A DNA stretch of 64,000 nucleotides from an uncultured Lachnospiraceae bacterium (GTDB lineage Bacteria > Bacillota > Clostridia > Lachnospirales > Lachnospiraceae), in NCBI GenBank assembly GCA_949840915.1, contig CATKXY010000013.1, positions 21,290 to 85,289 of the forward strand, read 5' to 3'. Shown here piece after piece: positions 38,662 through 47,394 of the stretch (position 1 is its first letter; each line of letters opens with the position of its first letter). A program made the translations under genes and the position numbers. The notes under the pieces were generated by a model. The model saw only the letters and a program-made list of their open reading frames with translations, did no database searches and was not told the DNA's origin.

Positions 38662-38698
38662 GGATCCGGGCTGTTTACTGAGAGGCGTGGGAAGCGAT

Positions 38699-39577
38699 AT
38701 GGAAATGGATATAAGGATGGATATGAAAAAACTGGGTATTCCGCAGAATACCATAGAAGTGCTGCAGAAGTATGGATTTCGCTTTCAGAAAAAGTACGGT
38801 CAGAACTTTCTGATCGACACCAGAGTGCTGGAACGGATCATCAAAGCCGCTGACATCACGAAGGAGGACTGTGTGCTGGAGATCGGACCCGGTATCGGCA
38901 CGATGACACAGTATCTGGCGGAGGCGGCAGGAGAGGTGATCGCCGTGGAGATCGATGCCGCGCTTATTCCGATTCTGGAGGATACGCTGTCGGCCTATGA
39001 CAATGTCACAGTCATTCACGGAGACATTCTAAAAGTAGATGTAAACGATATTGTGAGAGACAAAAATGAGGGCAGACCTGTCAAGGTGGTTGCAAATCTG
39101 CCCTATTACATAACCACTCCCATTATCATGGGCCTGTTTGAAAAGCATGTGCCGCTTCAGAGTATCACGGTCATGGTGCAGAAGGAAGTTGCGGACCGGA
39201 TGCAGGTGGGTCCCGGCACCAAGGATTACGGCGCGCTGTCTCTGGCAGTGCAGTATTATGCCAGACCGGAGATTGTGGCGAATGTGCCGCCCAACTGTTT
39301 CATTCCCAGGCCGAATGTGGGCAGCGCGGTCATTCGCCTGACTCGCTATCCGGAGCCGCCGGTGAAAACGGCAGATGAAAAGAAACTGTTTGCAGTCATC
39401 AGAGCTGCCTTTAATCAGAGACGCAAGACGCTGGTGAACAGTCTTTGCAATGCGGCGGACCTGAAATTGGACAAGGAGCATGTGTCCGGGGTTCTGGAAC
39501 AGATGGGACTGCCTGTCACGGTGAGGGGAGAAGCCCTCACACTGGAGCAGTTCGCACGGTTGAGTGATCTGTTGTAG
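38699..39577 (+). CDS. rsmA: 16S rRNA (adenine1518-N6/adenine1519-N6)-dimethyltransferase
   Basis: FRFQKKYGQNFLIDTRVLERII; VLEIGPGIGTMTQYLAE; VVANLPYYITTPIIM; RPNVGSAVIRL. Also called ksgA. Confidence 0.96.
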   Translation: MEMDIRMDMKKLGIPQNTIEVLQKYGFRFQKKYGQNFLIDTRVLERIIKAADITKEDCVLEIGPGIGTMTQYLAEAAGEVIAVEIDAALIPILEDTLSAYDNVTVIHGDILKVDVNDIVRDKNEGRPVKVVANLPYYITTPIIMGLFEKHVPLQSITVMVQKEVADRMQVGPGTKDYGALSLAVQYYARPEIVANVPPNCFIPRPNVGSAVIRLTRYPEPPVKTADEKKLFAVIRAAFNQRRKTLVNSLCNAADLKLDKEHVSGVLEQMGLPVTVRGEALTLEQFARLSDLL

Positions 39578-39600
39578 GACGGATGAGGTAAAATATCGAT

Positions 39601-39650
39601 ATATAGTTTGGCAAGATATGGTGAAAAACTATATCTTGTATTTTTTCTGC
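39601..39650 (+). terminator. Terminator-like region with two overlapping alternative stems
   Basis: CAAGATAT (39612-39619)/ATATCTTG (39631-39638) followed by TATTTTTT; ATATAGTTT (39601-39609)/AAACTATAT (39626-39634) shares the same ATAT. Confidence 0.45.
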
Positions 39651-39762
39651 ATTTTTTGGTCTTTATTTTTTGACATACCCAAGTGACTATGATAAACTTA
39701 GGAATGAAAATGGGAATAGTGTCGATTGAGTTTGACTGCAATACTAAAGGGAGCGAAATACC

Positions 39763-42432
39763 TTGGATAAATATGAATATAAAGTGAGAGCCGAGAGTAT
39801 CAGGGAGCTGATCGGACAGAGGGATTACATACAGGCCGCGGAGATTGCGGACACCATTGACTGGCGCAGAGTGAAAAGTGTCATGATGCTCTGTACCATC
39901 AGCGATTTGTATAAGATAAACAGAAGATATGAGGACGCCAGGGACTTGCTGCTCCTGGCTTATGAGCGTCGTCCGGGGGGCAGGAATATCTGCTATTCGC
40001 TGTGCGAACTGTCCATCAAGACCGGGGAGTTTGTGCAGGCTATGGAGTATTACAAAGAGTTTGTGCGCGTGGCCCCCAAGGATCCCGGGCGCTATATTCT
40101 GCAATATAAGCTCTACGAGGATCAGGACGTCAGTCTGGAGGAGCGCATAGAGGTTCTGGAGGAGCTCAAAAGGCACGATTACCGGGAGAAGTGGGCCTAT
40201 GAGCTGGCGTATCTCTATCACAGAGTGGGGCTTGCCGCGCGATGTGTGGAGGAGTGCGACGAGATGATCCTGTGGTTCGGCGAGGGGGAGTATGTGGTCA
40301 AGGCCATGGAATTAAAGATGCTTCACCAGCCCTTGAGCATTGAGCAGCAGGAGAAATATGATCATCGTTTTGACGCGTCGCCTGCGGAACCGGAAGAAGA
40401 GCAGGAACTGTTCGACGGGCAGTACATGGAAGATTCCGAGATCTATTATGAGGAAACGGCGGAACAGGGAGATGTGTACGAGGCGGAAACCGTCGGAGGG
40501 GACACACAGATTTACGAGCCTGTGTGGACGGCGGATCAAGAGACGGGCATACAGACGGATGAGCGGGGGGACCAGGGAGCAGCGGTAGTTTACCCGGAAG
40601 CGGCAGGACCCGAAGAACATGATATCCAGGTGAAGACCATGGATGTGGGACAGTATAACACTTTGAACCTGCAGGCGGAGCTGGCGCAGGAGCTGCAAAA
40701 TCTTCTGAGCGAGGAACAGGCGGTTCAGGCGCAGACAGCATTGATACGGACCGGAGGATCGGAAGATTCTGCGGAAGCGGAGATCCCGGAACAGGAGATT
40801 CCCGCATCACAGATTCCGGAATCAGAGACGATGGAACAGGATGGAACATCGGATGAGGAAGCCTTGCGTTACCCGGAACGCGATGAGCCCGGCGAGGGGA
40901 ATACAGAACAGCACCCGGAAGCCGAGGAGATGGAAAGCTCGGAGGTTTTCTTTGGCGAGACCGGAGAGATCGTGCTGGAGCAGATGCGCCGGGAGGCGGC
41001 AAAGCAGGCCGGAGAAGAGCCTGAAGAAATGACCGAGAGACAGGCGGCTATCGCACAGGTCGTCCATCCTCAGAATGTTGATAAGATGGCGGGAATAGAG
41101 CCGCCCAAAGAGCTTGCCCATGTGCTGTCTCAGGAGCCGGATGGCCAGCTTAGTCTGGTAGTTCCCGAAAAAGAAAATGTAGAGAAGCAGATCACGGGTC
41201 AGATGAATATTGGGGATGTGCTGGCCGAGTGGGAGCGCATGAAGAAGGAGAATGTGGAGAAGCGCCGGGAAGAGGTGCGCCAGCATGTTCTGCAGCAGAC
41301 AGGCAGTCTGTTCACGGACTTTGACGCGGCGGTGAAAGACGGACTTCTGGAACAATTGGAAAAGAGCGTGGACGAGCCGGATCAATCGGAAACCGTCTGG
41401 GACGGGCAGCCGGCCGGGGAGCAGGAGTTCCCGGAGGAAGAGCTGCAGCAGACTGAAGAGCAGGAGTTTACGGAAGAAGAGCTGCAGCAGACTGAAGAGC
41501 AGGAGTTTACGGAAGAAGAGCTGCAGCAGAGTGAAGAACAGGAGTTTACGGAGGAAGAGCAGCAGCCGGCGAAAGAGCCGGAACTGTCAGAGGAAGAGGC
41601 TGCACAGACGCATTCGGAGAAAGCGACGGCAGCGAAGGCCTCCCGGACTGAGCCTATGCAGGAGGAGCCTTCCGGCAGAGAGAGGGTCCGCGCAATGACC
41701 AGAGAGGAGCGCGAGCTTTACGGAGCTTATATTCAGAGCCGTTCTACCAAGGACCAGATTGTGAAGGCTGTGGACAATATCAGTCTGGCCGCCTACACGG
41801 GCAATGTCATTATCACCGGTGAGGCGGGCATGGACACCCTCTCCCTTGCAAAAAAAATGATTCGTGAGATCCAGTCTACAGACAGCAATTTTTCGGGAAA
41901 AGTCGCTAAAATATCGGGAAAGGGCCTGAACGCCAAGAATGTGGAGGAGACGCTCAGGCAGCTTCAGAACGGAGCGCTGATCATCCAGAGCGCCTGCGAC
42001 ATGGATGAAAATACCGTTCAGGATTTGTATAAGGCTTTGCAGAAAGAGAGCCTGGGCATCGTGGTTCTGCTGCAGGATGACACCCGGATAATGAACCGTT
42101 ATCTCAAAAAGCATGAATTGCTTTTGGATGTCTTTACCGCCAGGGTGGATGTGGAAGCCCTGAGCAATGATCTGCTGGTGGCTTACGGCAAAAAATATGC
42201 CAGGGAGCAGGAGTATTCTATTGATGAGCTGGGGGTATTGGCCCTGCATAATCGAATTGAACAGCGGCAGACGCTCGACCATGCGGTGACTACATCAGAG
42301 GTGAAGGAGATCGTGGATGGGGCCATTCGACACGCAAACCGCAAGACGCCGGGACATTTCTTTGACATTTTGCTGGCAAAGCGATATGATGAAGAGGACA
42401 TGATAGTTGTGACGGAAAAAGATTTCGCGTAA
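39763..42432 (+). CDS. Large protein: TPR-like N-terminus, acidic repeat-containing linker, degenerate AAA+-like C-terminus
   Basis: TTG start after AGGGAG; SDLYKINRRYEDARDLLLLAYERRPGG...GEFVQAMEYYKEFVRVAPKD (TPR-like); EEQEFTEEELQQT repeats; GNVIITGEAGMDTLSLAKKMIREIQ...LGIVVLLQDDTRIMNRYLKKHELLLDVF (CbxX/SpoVK-like region). Confidence 0.7.
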   Translation: MDKYEYKVRAESIRELIGQRDYIQAAEIADTIDWRRVKSVMMLCTISDLYKINRRYEDARDLLLLAYERRPGGRNICYSLCELSIKTGEFVQAMEYYKEFVRVAPKDPGRYILQYKLYEDQDVSLEERIEVLEELKRHDYREKWAYELAYLYHRVGLAARCVEECDEMILWFGEGEYVVKAMELKMLHQPLSIEQQEKYDHRFDASPAEPEEEQELFDGQYMEDSEIYYEETAEQGDVYEAETVGGDTQIYEPVWTADQETGIQTDERGDQGAAVVYPEAAGPEEHDIQVKTMDVGQYNTLNLQAELAQELQNLLSEEQAVQAQTALIRTGGSEDSAEAEIPEQEIPASQIPESETMEQDGTSDEEALRYPERDEPGEGNTEQHPEAEEMESSEVFFGETGEIVLEQMRREAAKQAGEEPEEMTERQAAIAQVVHPQNVDKMAGIEPPKELAHVLSQEPDGQLSLVVPEKENVEKQITGQMNIGDVLAEWERMKKENVEKRREEVRQHVLQQTGSLFTDFDAAVKDGLLEQLEKSVDEPDQSETVWDGQPAGEQEFPEEELQQTEEQEFTEEELQQTEEQEFTEEELQQSEEQEFTEEEQQPAKEPELSEEEAAQTHSEKATAAKASRTEPMQEEPSGRERVRAMTREERELYGAYIQSRSTKDQIVKAVDNISLAAYTGNVIITGEAGMDTLSLAKKMIREIQSTDSNFSGKVAKISGKGLNAKNVEETLRQLQNGALIIQSACDMDENTVQDLYKALQKESLGIVVLLQDDTRIMNRYLKKHELLLDVFTARVDVEALSNDLLVAYGKKYAREQEYSIDELGVLALHNRIEQRQTLDHAVTTSEVKEIVDGAIRHANRKTPGHFFDILLAKRYDEEDMIVVTEKDFA
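41419..41574 (+). repeat. In-frame 39-bp tandem repeat (4 copies, last degenerate)
   Basis: Copies of GAAGAGCAGGAGTTTACGGAAGAAGAGCTGCAGCAGACT encoding EEQEFTEEELQQT. Confidence 0.9.
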
Positions 42433-42474
42433 TTCTTATTGCATAAATAAAACATGAGGAGAACGGAGGACGAA

Positions 42475-44376
42475 ATGAGAGAGAAGGTATTTATTTCCGA
42501 GGCGGACCAGTACCTGTTTGCACAGGGAACCCACTATGATATCTATAAGAAGCTGGGAGCGCATTTGTCTGCGGAGGACGGCGAAGAGGGTGTGTTTTTT
42601 GCAGTCTGGGCGCCCAATGCCGAAGCTGTCTGTGTGGTAGGTTCCTTCAACGGCTGGAAGGAGGATGCCCATCCCATGGAAAAACTGGGGGAAGGCGGGA
42701 TATGGAGTGTATTTGTGCCGGGCGTGGGCGCGGGGGAAATGTACAAATTCCTAATCACCGCGCAGGATGGCAGAAAGCTCTATAAGGCAGACCCCTTTGC
42801 CAATCAGGCGGAGTACCGCCCGGGTACCGCTTCGATCATTGCAGACATAGAGGGCTTTGCCTGGAAAGATTCCAAGTGGCTTGCGGAGCGAGATAAGAAG
42901 AATGCCGATAAGGAGCCCATGGCGATATATGAGTGCCATATCGGTTCTTTTATGAAGCATCCTGACAACGGCACGGAGGAAGGCTTCTACAATTACCGGG
43001 AATTTGCAAAGCGCATTGTGGAATATATGAAGGAGATGAAGTATACCCACGTTGAACTCATGGGTATCGCGGAGCATCCCTTTGACGGTTCCTGGGGATA
43101 TCAGGTGACGGGTTATTATGCGCCCACCTCCCGTTATGGCACGCCGGAGGATTTTATGTATCTGGTGAATGAGCTGCATAAGGCGGGTGTGGGTGTGATC
43201 CTCGACTGGGTGCCCGCACATTTTGCCACCGACGCTCATGGACTGGGCGAATTTGACGGAACCTGCATTTTTGAGCATCCCGATCCCCGGCGCGGAGAAC
43301 ATCCCGACTGGGGAACCAAGATTTTTAATTACGGCAAGAATGAGGTCAAGAATTTCCTGATCGCCAATGTTTTGTTCTGGCTCAAGGAATTTCATGTGGA
43401 CGGCATCCGTGTGGACGCCGTGGCGTCCATGCTGTATCTGGATTATGGCAAGCAGGACGGCCAGTGGCTGCCCAATGAGTTCGGCGGCAACAAGAATCTG
43501 GAAGCCATAGAGTTTTTCAAACATATGAATTCCGTGATACGCGGTACTTATCCCGGTTTCCTGACTATCGCGGAGGAATCCACCGCGTGGCCCGATGTCA
43601 GCGGCGAGATCGGCACTGACAGTCTGGGATTTTCATTTAAATGGAATATGGGCTGGATGCATGATTTCTGCGAGTATATGAAGCTGGATCCAATTTACCG
43701 CAAGGGTAATCATTATGCCATGACATTTGCCATGAGCTACAATGAGAGCGAGAATTACATTCTGCCCCTGTCTCACGATGAGGTGGTGCATTTAAAATGT
43801 TCCATGGTCAATAAGATGCCAGGTTATCCGGTGGACAAATACGCCAATCTCCGGGTGGGCTATGCATATATGTTCGGTCACTGCGGCAAGAAGCTTTTGT
43901 TCATGGGTCAGGATTTCGGCCAGGAGCGTGAGTGGAGCGAGGCCAGGGAGCTGGATTGGTTTTTGCTGGGCGAGAAGAATAATCAGGGTATGCACGAGTG
44001 GGTGAAGGAGCTTCTGCGGATATATCGCAAATATCCTGCTCTGTATGAGTTTGACAATTGCTGGGACGGTTTCGAGTGGATGAATGCGGACGATGCCGAG
44101 AGAAGTACCTATGCCTTTGTGCGCAAGGCTTCTACCGGGAAAAATAATCTGCTCTTCGTGCTGAATATGACTCCTGTCAAACGGGAGAATTATCAGGTTC
44201 CCGTACCTAGGAAGAAAAAATACAAGCTGTTGATAAACAGTGATGAGGAGCGGTTTGGCGGTTGGGGAAATGAGATTCCCTCTGAGATCTCCGCCAAGGC
44301 GGAGCCCTGTCATTACCATGATTATTCCATTTCTTTTGATCTGCCGCCCTACTGTGCCGCTGTGTTTGTATTTTAA
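42475..44376 (+). CDS. glgB: 1,4-alpha-glucan branching enzyme
   Basis: VFFAVWAPNAEAVCVVGSFNGW; ELMGIAEHPFDGSWGYQVTGYYAPTSRYGTPEDF; VDGIRVDAVASMLYLDYG; LPLSHDEVVHLKCSMVNKMPG. Confidence 0.97.
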   Translation: MREKVFISEADQYLFAQGTHYDIYKKLGAHLSAEDGEEGVFFAVWAPNAEAVCVVGSFNGWKEDAHPMEKLGEGGIWSVFVPGVGAGEMYKFLITAQDGRKLYKADPFANQAEYRPGTASIIADIEGFAWKDSKWLAERDKKNADKEPMAIYECHIGSFMKHPDNGTEEGFYNYREFAKRIVEYMKEMKYTHVELMGIAEHPFDGSWGYQVTGYYAPTSRYGTPEDFMYLVNELHKAGVGVILDWVPAHFATDAHGLGEFDGTCIFEHPDPRRGEHPDWGTKIFNYGKNEVKNFLIANVLFWLKEFHVDGIRVDAVASMLYLDYGKQDGQWLPNEFGGNKNLEAIEFFKHMNSVIRGTYPGFLTIAEESTAWPDVSGEIGTDSLGFSFKWNMGWMHDFCEYMKLDPIYRKGNHYAMTFAMSYNESENYILPLSHDEVVHLKCSMVNKMPGYPVDKYANLRVGYAYMFGHCGKKLLFMGQDFGQEREWSEARELDWFLLGEKNNQGMHEWVKELLRIYRKYPALYEFDNCWDGFEWMNADDAERSTYAFVRKASTGKNNLLFVLNMTPVKRENYQVPVPRKKKYKLLINSDEERFGGWGNEIPSEISAKAEPCHYHDYSISFDLPPYCAAVFVF

Positions 44377-44415
44377 GAGATGAAACGGGATCTGAAAGCA
44401 AGTCAAGATATAGGT

Positions 44416-44442
44416 TAAGAAAAAGGAATAATACACCGAAAT
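44416..44442 (+). promoter_or_regulatory. Candidate sigma-28 promoter
   Basis: TAAG (44416-44419)-N15-ACCGAAAT (44435-44442) versus TAAA-N15-GCCGATAT. Confidence 0.3.
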
Positions 44443-44444
44443 AT

Positions 44445-44477
44445 AAGGTGAGTGCTCGTAAGGCGCTCACCTTTTTT
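44445..44477 (+). terminator. Intrinsic terminator after glgB
   Basis: AAGGTGAGTGC-TCGTAAG-GCGCTCACCTT, 11-bp stem (one GU) followed by TTTT. Confidence 0.85.
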
Positions 44478-44522
44478 GGTGTTAAAAGTGTTCATGCCGT
44501 CAAAGCGGGCAGGAGGATATTG

Positions 44523-47372
44523 ATGAATATTGCGATTCAGAATCAGAATAATCGGGCGGAGGCCGTGGGATGCGGGGAGCGGACGGAGCGGGGCAGAGCA
44601 GCCCACGCGGCGGATAAGCCGAGCAGTGCCGGATCCAGGTCGGAGAATGTGTCCTTTACCAAGGGGGATGAGGTTTTCTCTGTGTTTGGCAGCCCGGAGG
44701 ATCAGCGGGACGGCAATAAGGGAAAGACCCTGACGGAGCTTCAGCAGGAGGCTTCCTGCGCGGACGTAGGTGTTTCCCAGGATTATATGACAGTTATGTC
44801 AAATACCATGTCCGAGGAAGATTACCGGGAGCTCTCGCGGGAAGGCTTTCATTTTGCCTCTATGGATCCTGAGGAGGCAGTGACGATTGTGGATAAGATC
44901 AAGGCGGAACTGGCGCGCAGCGGAAAACATATTGCGGGCTACACGGATGATCTGGATATGGAGACTTTGGCGGCGGCTGTGGGCAGCGAGTCTCTGGCCA
45001 GAGCATTGTCCGAAAGCTTTAGAGAGGCGGACATTCCGCTCACCGAGGAAAATATTGCGGCTGTGGAGAAAGCCTGGAATATGGCGTCTGAGCTGGAGCC
45101 CCCCACAGAGGGCGCTTATCAGTATATGGTGGACAATGAGATGGAGCCGGAGGTATGGAATTTTTATCTGGCTGAGAACAGCGGCGCCGATACTGCAAAG
45201 AGCGGAGGAAATGTTTCCCGGAAGGATATGGACTATCTGTCGGATGAGAATATGCTCAGACAGATTGACCAGGTGTTGGAGCAGGCGGGGTATGAGCCTG
45301 ACGGGGAGAACAGGCAGGCGGCACAGTGGCTGTTAGAGCGCAGACTTCCTCTGACGGCAGAAAATCTGGGACGTTTGAAGGATCTGCGGGAGGTGCAGAT
45401 GCCCGTCACCGAGGAGAGATTTGCAGCCGCAGCGGCAGAGGCGGTGGCCTCCGGGAAAGACCCTGTGTACGCAGACTTGTCTAAGAATGGCGGAACAGGA
45501 GGAACCGTTTACGAAAAGGCCGTAGAAGTTCTGGATTATTATAAGGCCCGATACGAAGCGCAGGAGAGACCGGAATTTGCAAGTACCGCGGAAGCGCAAA
45601 AGTGGCTTTCGGATCAGGGGAATCTGACCGCACGCAAACATTTGGAAGAGATTCGGCTGCGCATGACGGCCGAAGTGAACGTAAGATTATTGAAAAGCGG
45701 GTTTGCCATCGACACGGCTCCCATGGAAGAGCTGATAGCGGCGTTGCGTGAGGCGGAGAAGGCAGTGGCGGAAAGCTACTTCCCGGCGGACGCAGAGGCA
45801 GTTTCCAAGTATGAGAGCTGGAATCAGACCAATGATGTGCTGCGGGAGCTGCCCGGACTTCCGGCACAGCTTCTGGGGATTGTTCGCATTTATGAGGCAG
45901 ACGGAGAAAACGCTACAATTCTGGAGCATTTTCATGCGCAGGGCGTGGCGCTGCAACAGACCTATGAGAGGGCGGGCGAGAGCTATGAGTCTCTGATGAC
46001 GGCGCCCAGACCGGATCTGGGAGACAGTATCCGCAAGGCTTTCGGCAATGTGGAGGAGCTTGTGCGGGAACTGGGACTGGAGCCGACAGAGGCAAACTGC
46101 CGCGCTGTCCGTATTCTGGGATACAATCATATGGACATTACCGGGGAGAATATAGACCGCGTGAAGGATGCGGATGCACAGGTGCGGACGCTGATCGAAA
46201 AGATGACGCCTGCCGCAACGCTGCAGATGATTCGGGACGGAATCAATCCGCTGGAACAGAGTTTCGAGCAGCTTAATGAATATTTCGACAGTCTGCCCCC
46301 GGACTTTCAGGAGCAGGCTGAGAGCTACAGCAGGTATCTCTATGGTCTGGAGCAGAATAAGCAGATCACGGAGCAGGAACGGGAGACTTATATCGGCGTG
46401 TACCGGCTCTTGCATCAGATCGAGCGCAAGGATGGGGCGGCTGTGGGAGCGGTGCTCAACACGCAGTCTGAGCTGCAGTTTGCGAATCTGTTATCTGCGG
46501 TCAGAAGCGGGAATTTCCGTCATATGGACGTGAAAGCCACAGATGAGCTGGGCGTACTGCGGGAACTGGTGAGGACTGCGGAGAATAAATCCATAACGGA
46601 GCAGATCGAGGCAGGCTACCGGAAGGAGCAGCTGGAAGAACTTCGGCGTGTGACAGAGACGGAGCAGGCGGCTGTGGCGATGCTGGAGCGCGGAGAGCTG
46701 CCCGCCACCGCGGAGAATCTGCTGGCGGCGCAGGAGCTTGCGGAGGATGCCAGAAATCCTTTTAAGGCTTTGCGGAGAAAGGCGGAGGAGCTGTGGGAGC
46801 AGCTTTCCGACAAAGAGAGCTTCCAGACAGAGTATGATGAGACTGTTTCTAAGATGCAGGCAGAGACGGAGGAGCTGGTGTTCCATGCAGCGGAGACGAG
46901 TCTGGACGTGCGTGCGCTGCAGATGAACCACAGACAGCTCAGTATCATGGGAAGCCTCGCGCGCAATGAGGAGTATGTCTTATCCATGTATGTGGGAGAT
47001 GAACTGGCGGCGGTACATCTGACGCTGGAGCGGGGCGGCGCGCAAAAGGGCGGTATTTCCATCGCTGTGGATTTCGGAGAAAATTCCCATGTAGAAGCAA
47101 AGCTGCAGGTGAAAAACGGCAGAGTGGACGGGTTCCTTCTGGGAAAAACACCTCAAGAGGTTACGAAACTGCAGGAAGCGTCCGATATATTCTATAACTT
47201 GTTAAATGAGAATGCTTCTATAGATTTGGAAGCAGTGAAATTACCTGTGGTAAGCAGAGGAAACATAAATGTGACAGGGACGTCAGAAAGTAACAGCCAG
47301 GGGGAGGCAGCTTCCCCGGACAATGGAACGCTGTATCGTGTTGCGAAGCTTTTTTTACAGGCAATCAAATAG
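44523..47372 (+). CDS. DUF6240-like large protein upstream of flagellin, possibly FliK-related C-terminus
   Basis: ATG 44523 after AGGAGG; many internal LPLTAENLGRLKDL / IPLTEENIAAVEKAW / LPATAENLLAAQEL repeats; C-terminus LSMYVGDELAAVHLTLERGGAQKGGISIAVDFGENSHVEAKLQVKNGRVDGFLLG. Confidence 0.75.
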   Translation: MNIAIQNQNNRAEAVGCGERTERGRAAHAADKPSSAGSRSENVSFTKGDEVFSVFGSPEDQRDGNKGKTLTELQQEASCADVGVSQDYMTVMSNTMSEEDYRELSREGFHFASMDPEEAVTIVDKIKAELARSGKHIAGYTDDLDMETLAAAVGSESLARALSESFREADIPLTEENIAAVEKAWNMASELEPPTEGAYQYMVDNEMEPEVWNFYLAENSGADTAKSGGNVSRKDMDYLSDENMLRQIDQVLEQAGYEPDGENRQAAQWLLERRLPLTAENLGRLKDLREVQMPVTEERFAAAAAEAVASGKDPVYADLSKNGGTGGTVYEKAVEVLDYYKARYEAQERPEFASTAEAQKWLSDQGNLTARKHLEEIRLRMTAEVNVRLLKSGFAIDTAPMEELIAALREAEKAVAESYFPADAEAVSKYESWNQTNDVLRELPGLPAQLLGIVRIYEADGENATILEHFHAQGVALQQTYERAGESYESLMTAPRPDLGDSIRKAFGNVEELVRELGLEPTEANCRAVRILGYNHMDITGENIDRVKDADAQVRTLIEKMTPAATLQMIRDGINPLEQSFEQLNEYFDSLPPDFQEQAESYSRYLYGLEQNKQITEQERETYIGVYRLLHQIERKDGAAVGAVLNTQSELQFANLLSAVRSGNFRHMDVKATDELGVLRELVRTAENKSITEQIEAGYRKEQLEELRRVTETEQAAVAMLERGELPATAENLLAAQELAEDARNPFKALRRKAEELWEQLSDKESFQTEYDETVSKMQAETEELVFHAAETSLDVRALQMNHRQLSIMGSLARNEEYVLSMYVGDELAAVHLTLERGGAQKGGISIAVDFGENSHVEAKLQVKNGRVDGFLLGKTPQEVTKLQEASDIFYNLLNENASIDLEAVKLPVVSRGNINVTGTSESNSQGEAASPDNGTLYRVAKLFLQAIK

Positions 47373-47394
47373 GAAAAGCGGGGTAATGTAAGCT

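Noticed and set aside
41400-41590. CRISPR-like repeat array
   Set aside because: Repeats are contiguous with no spacers and lie in frame within a CDS; this is a coding tandem repeat.
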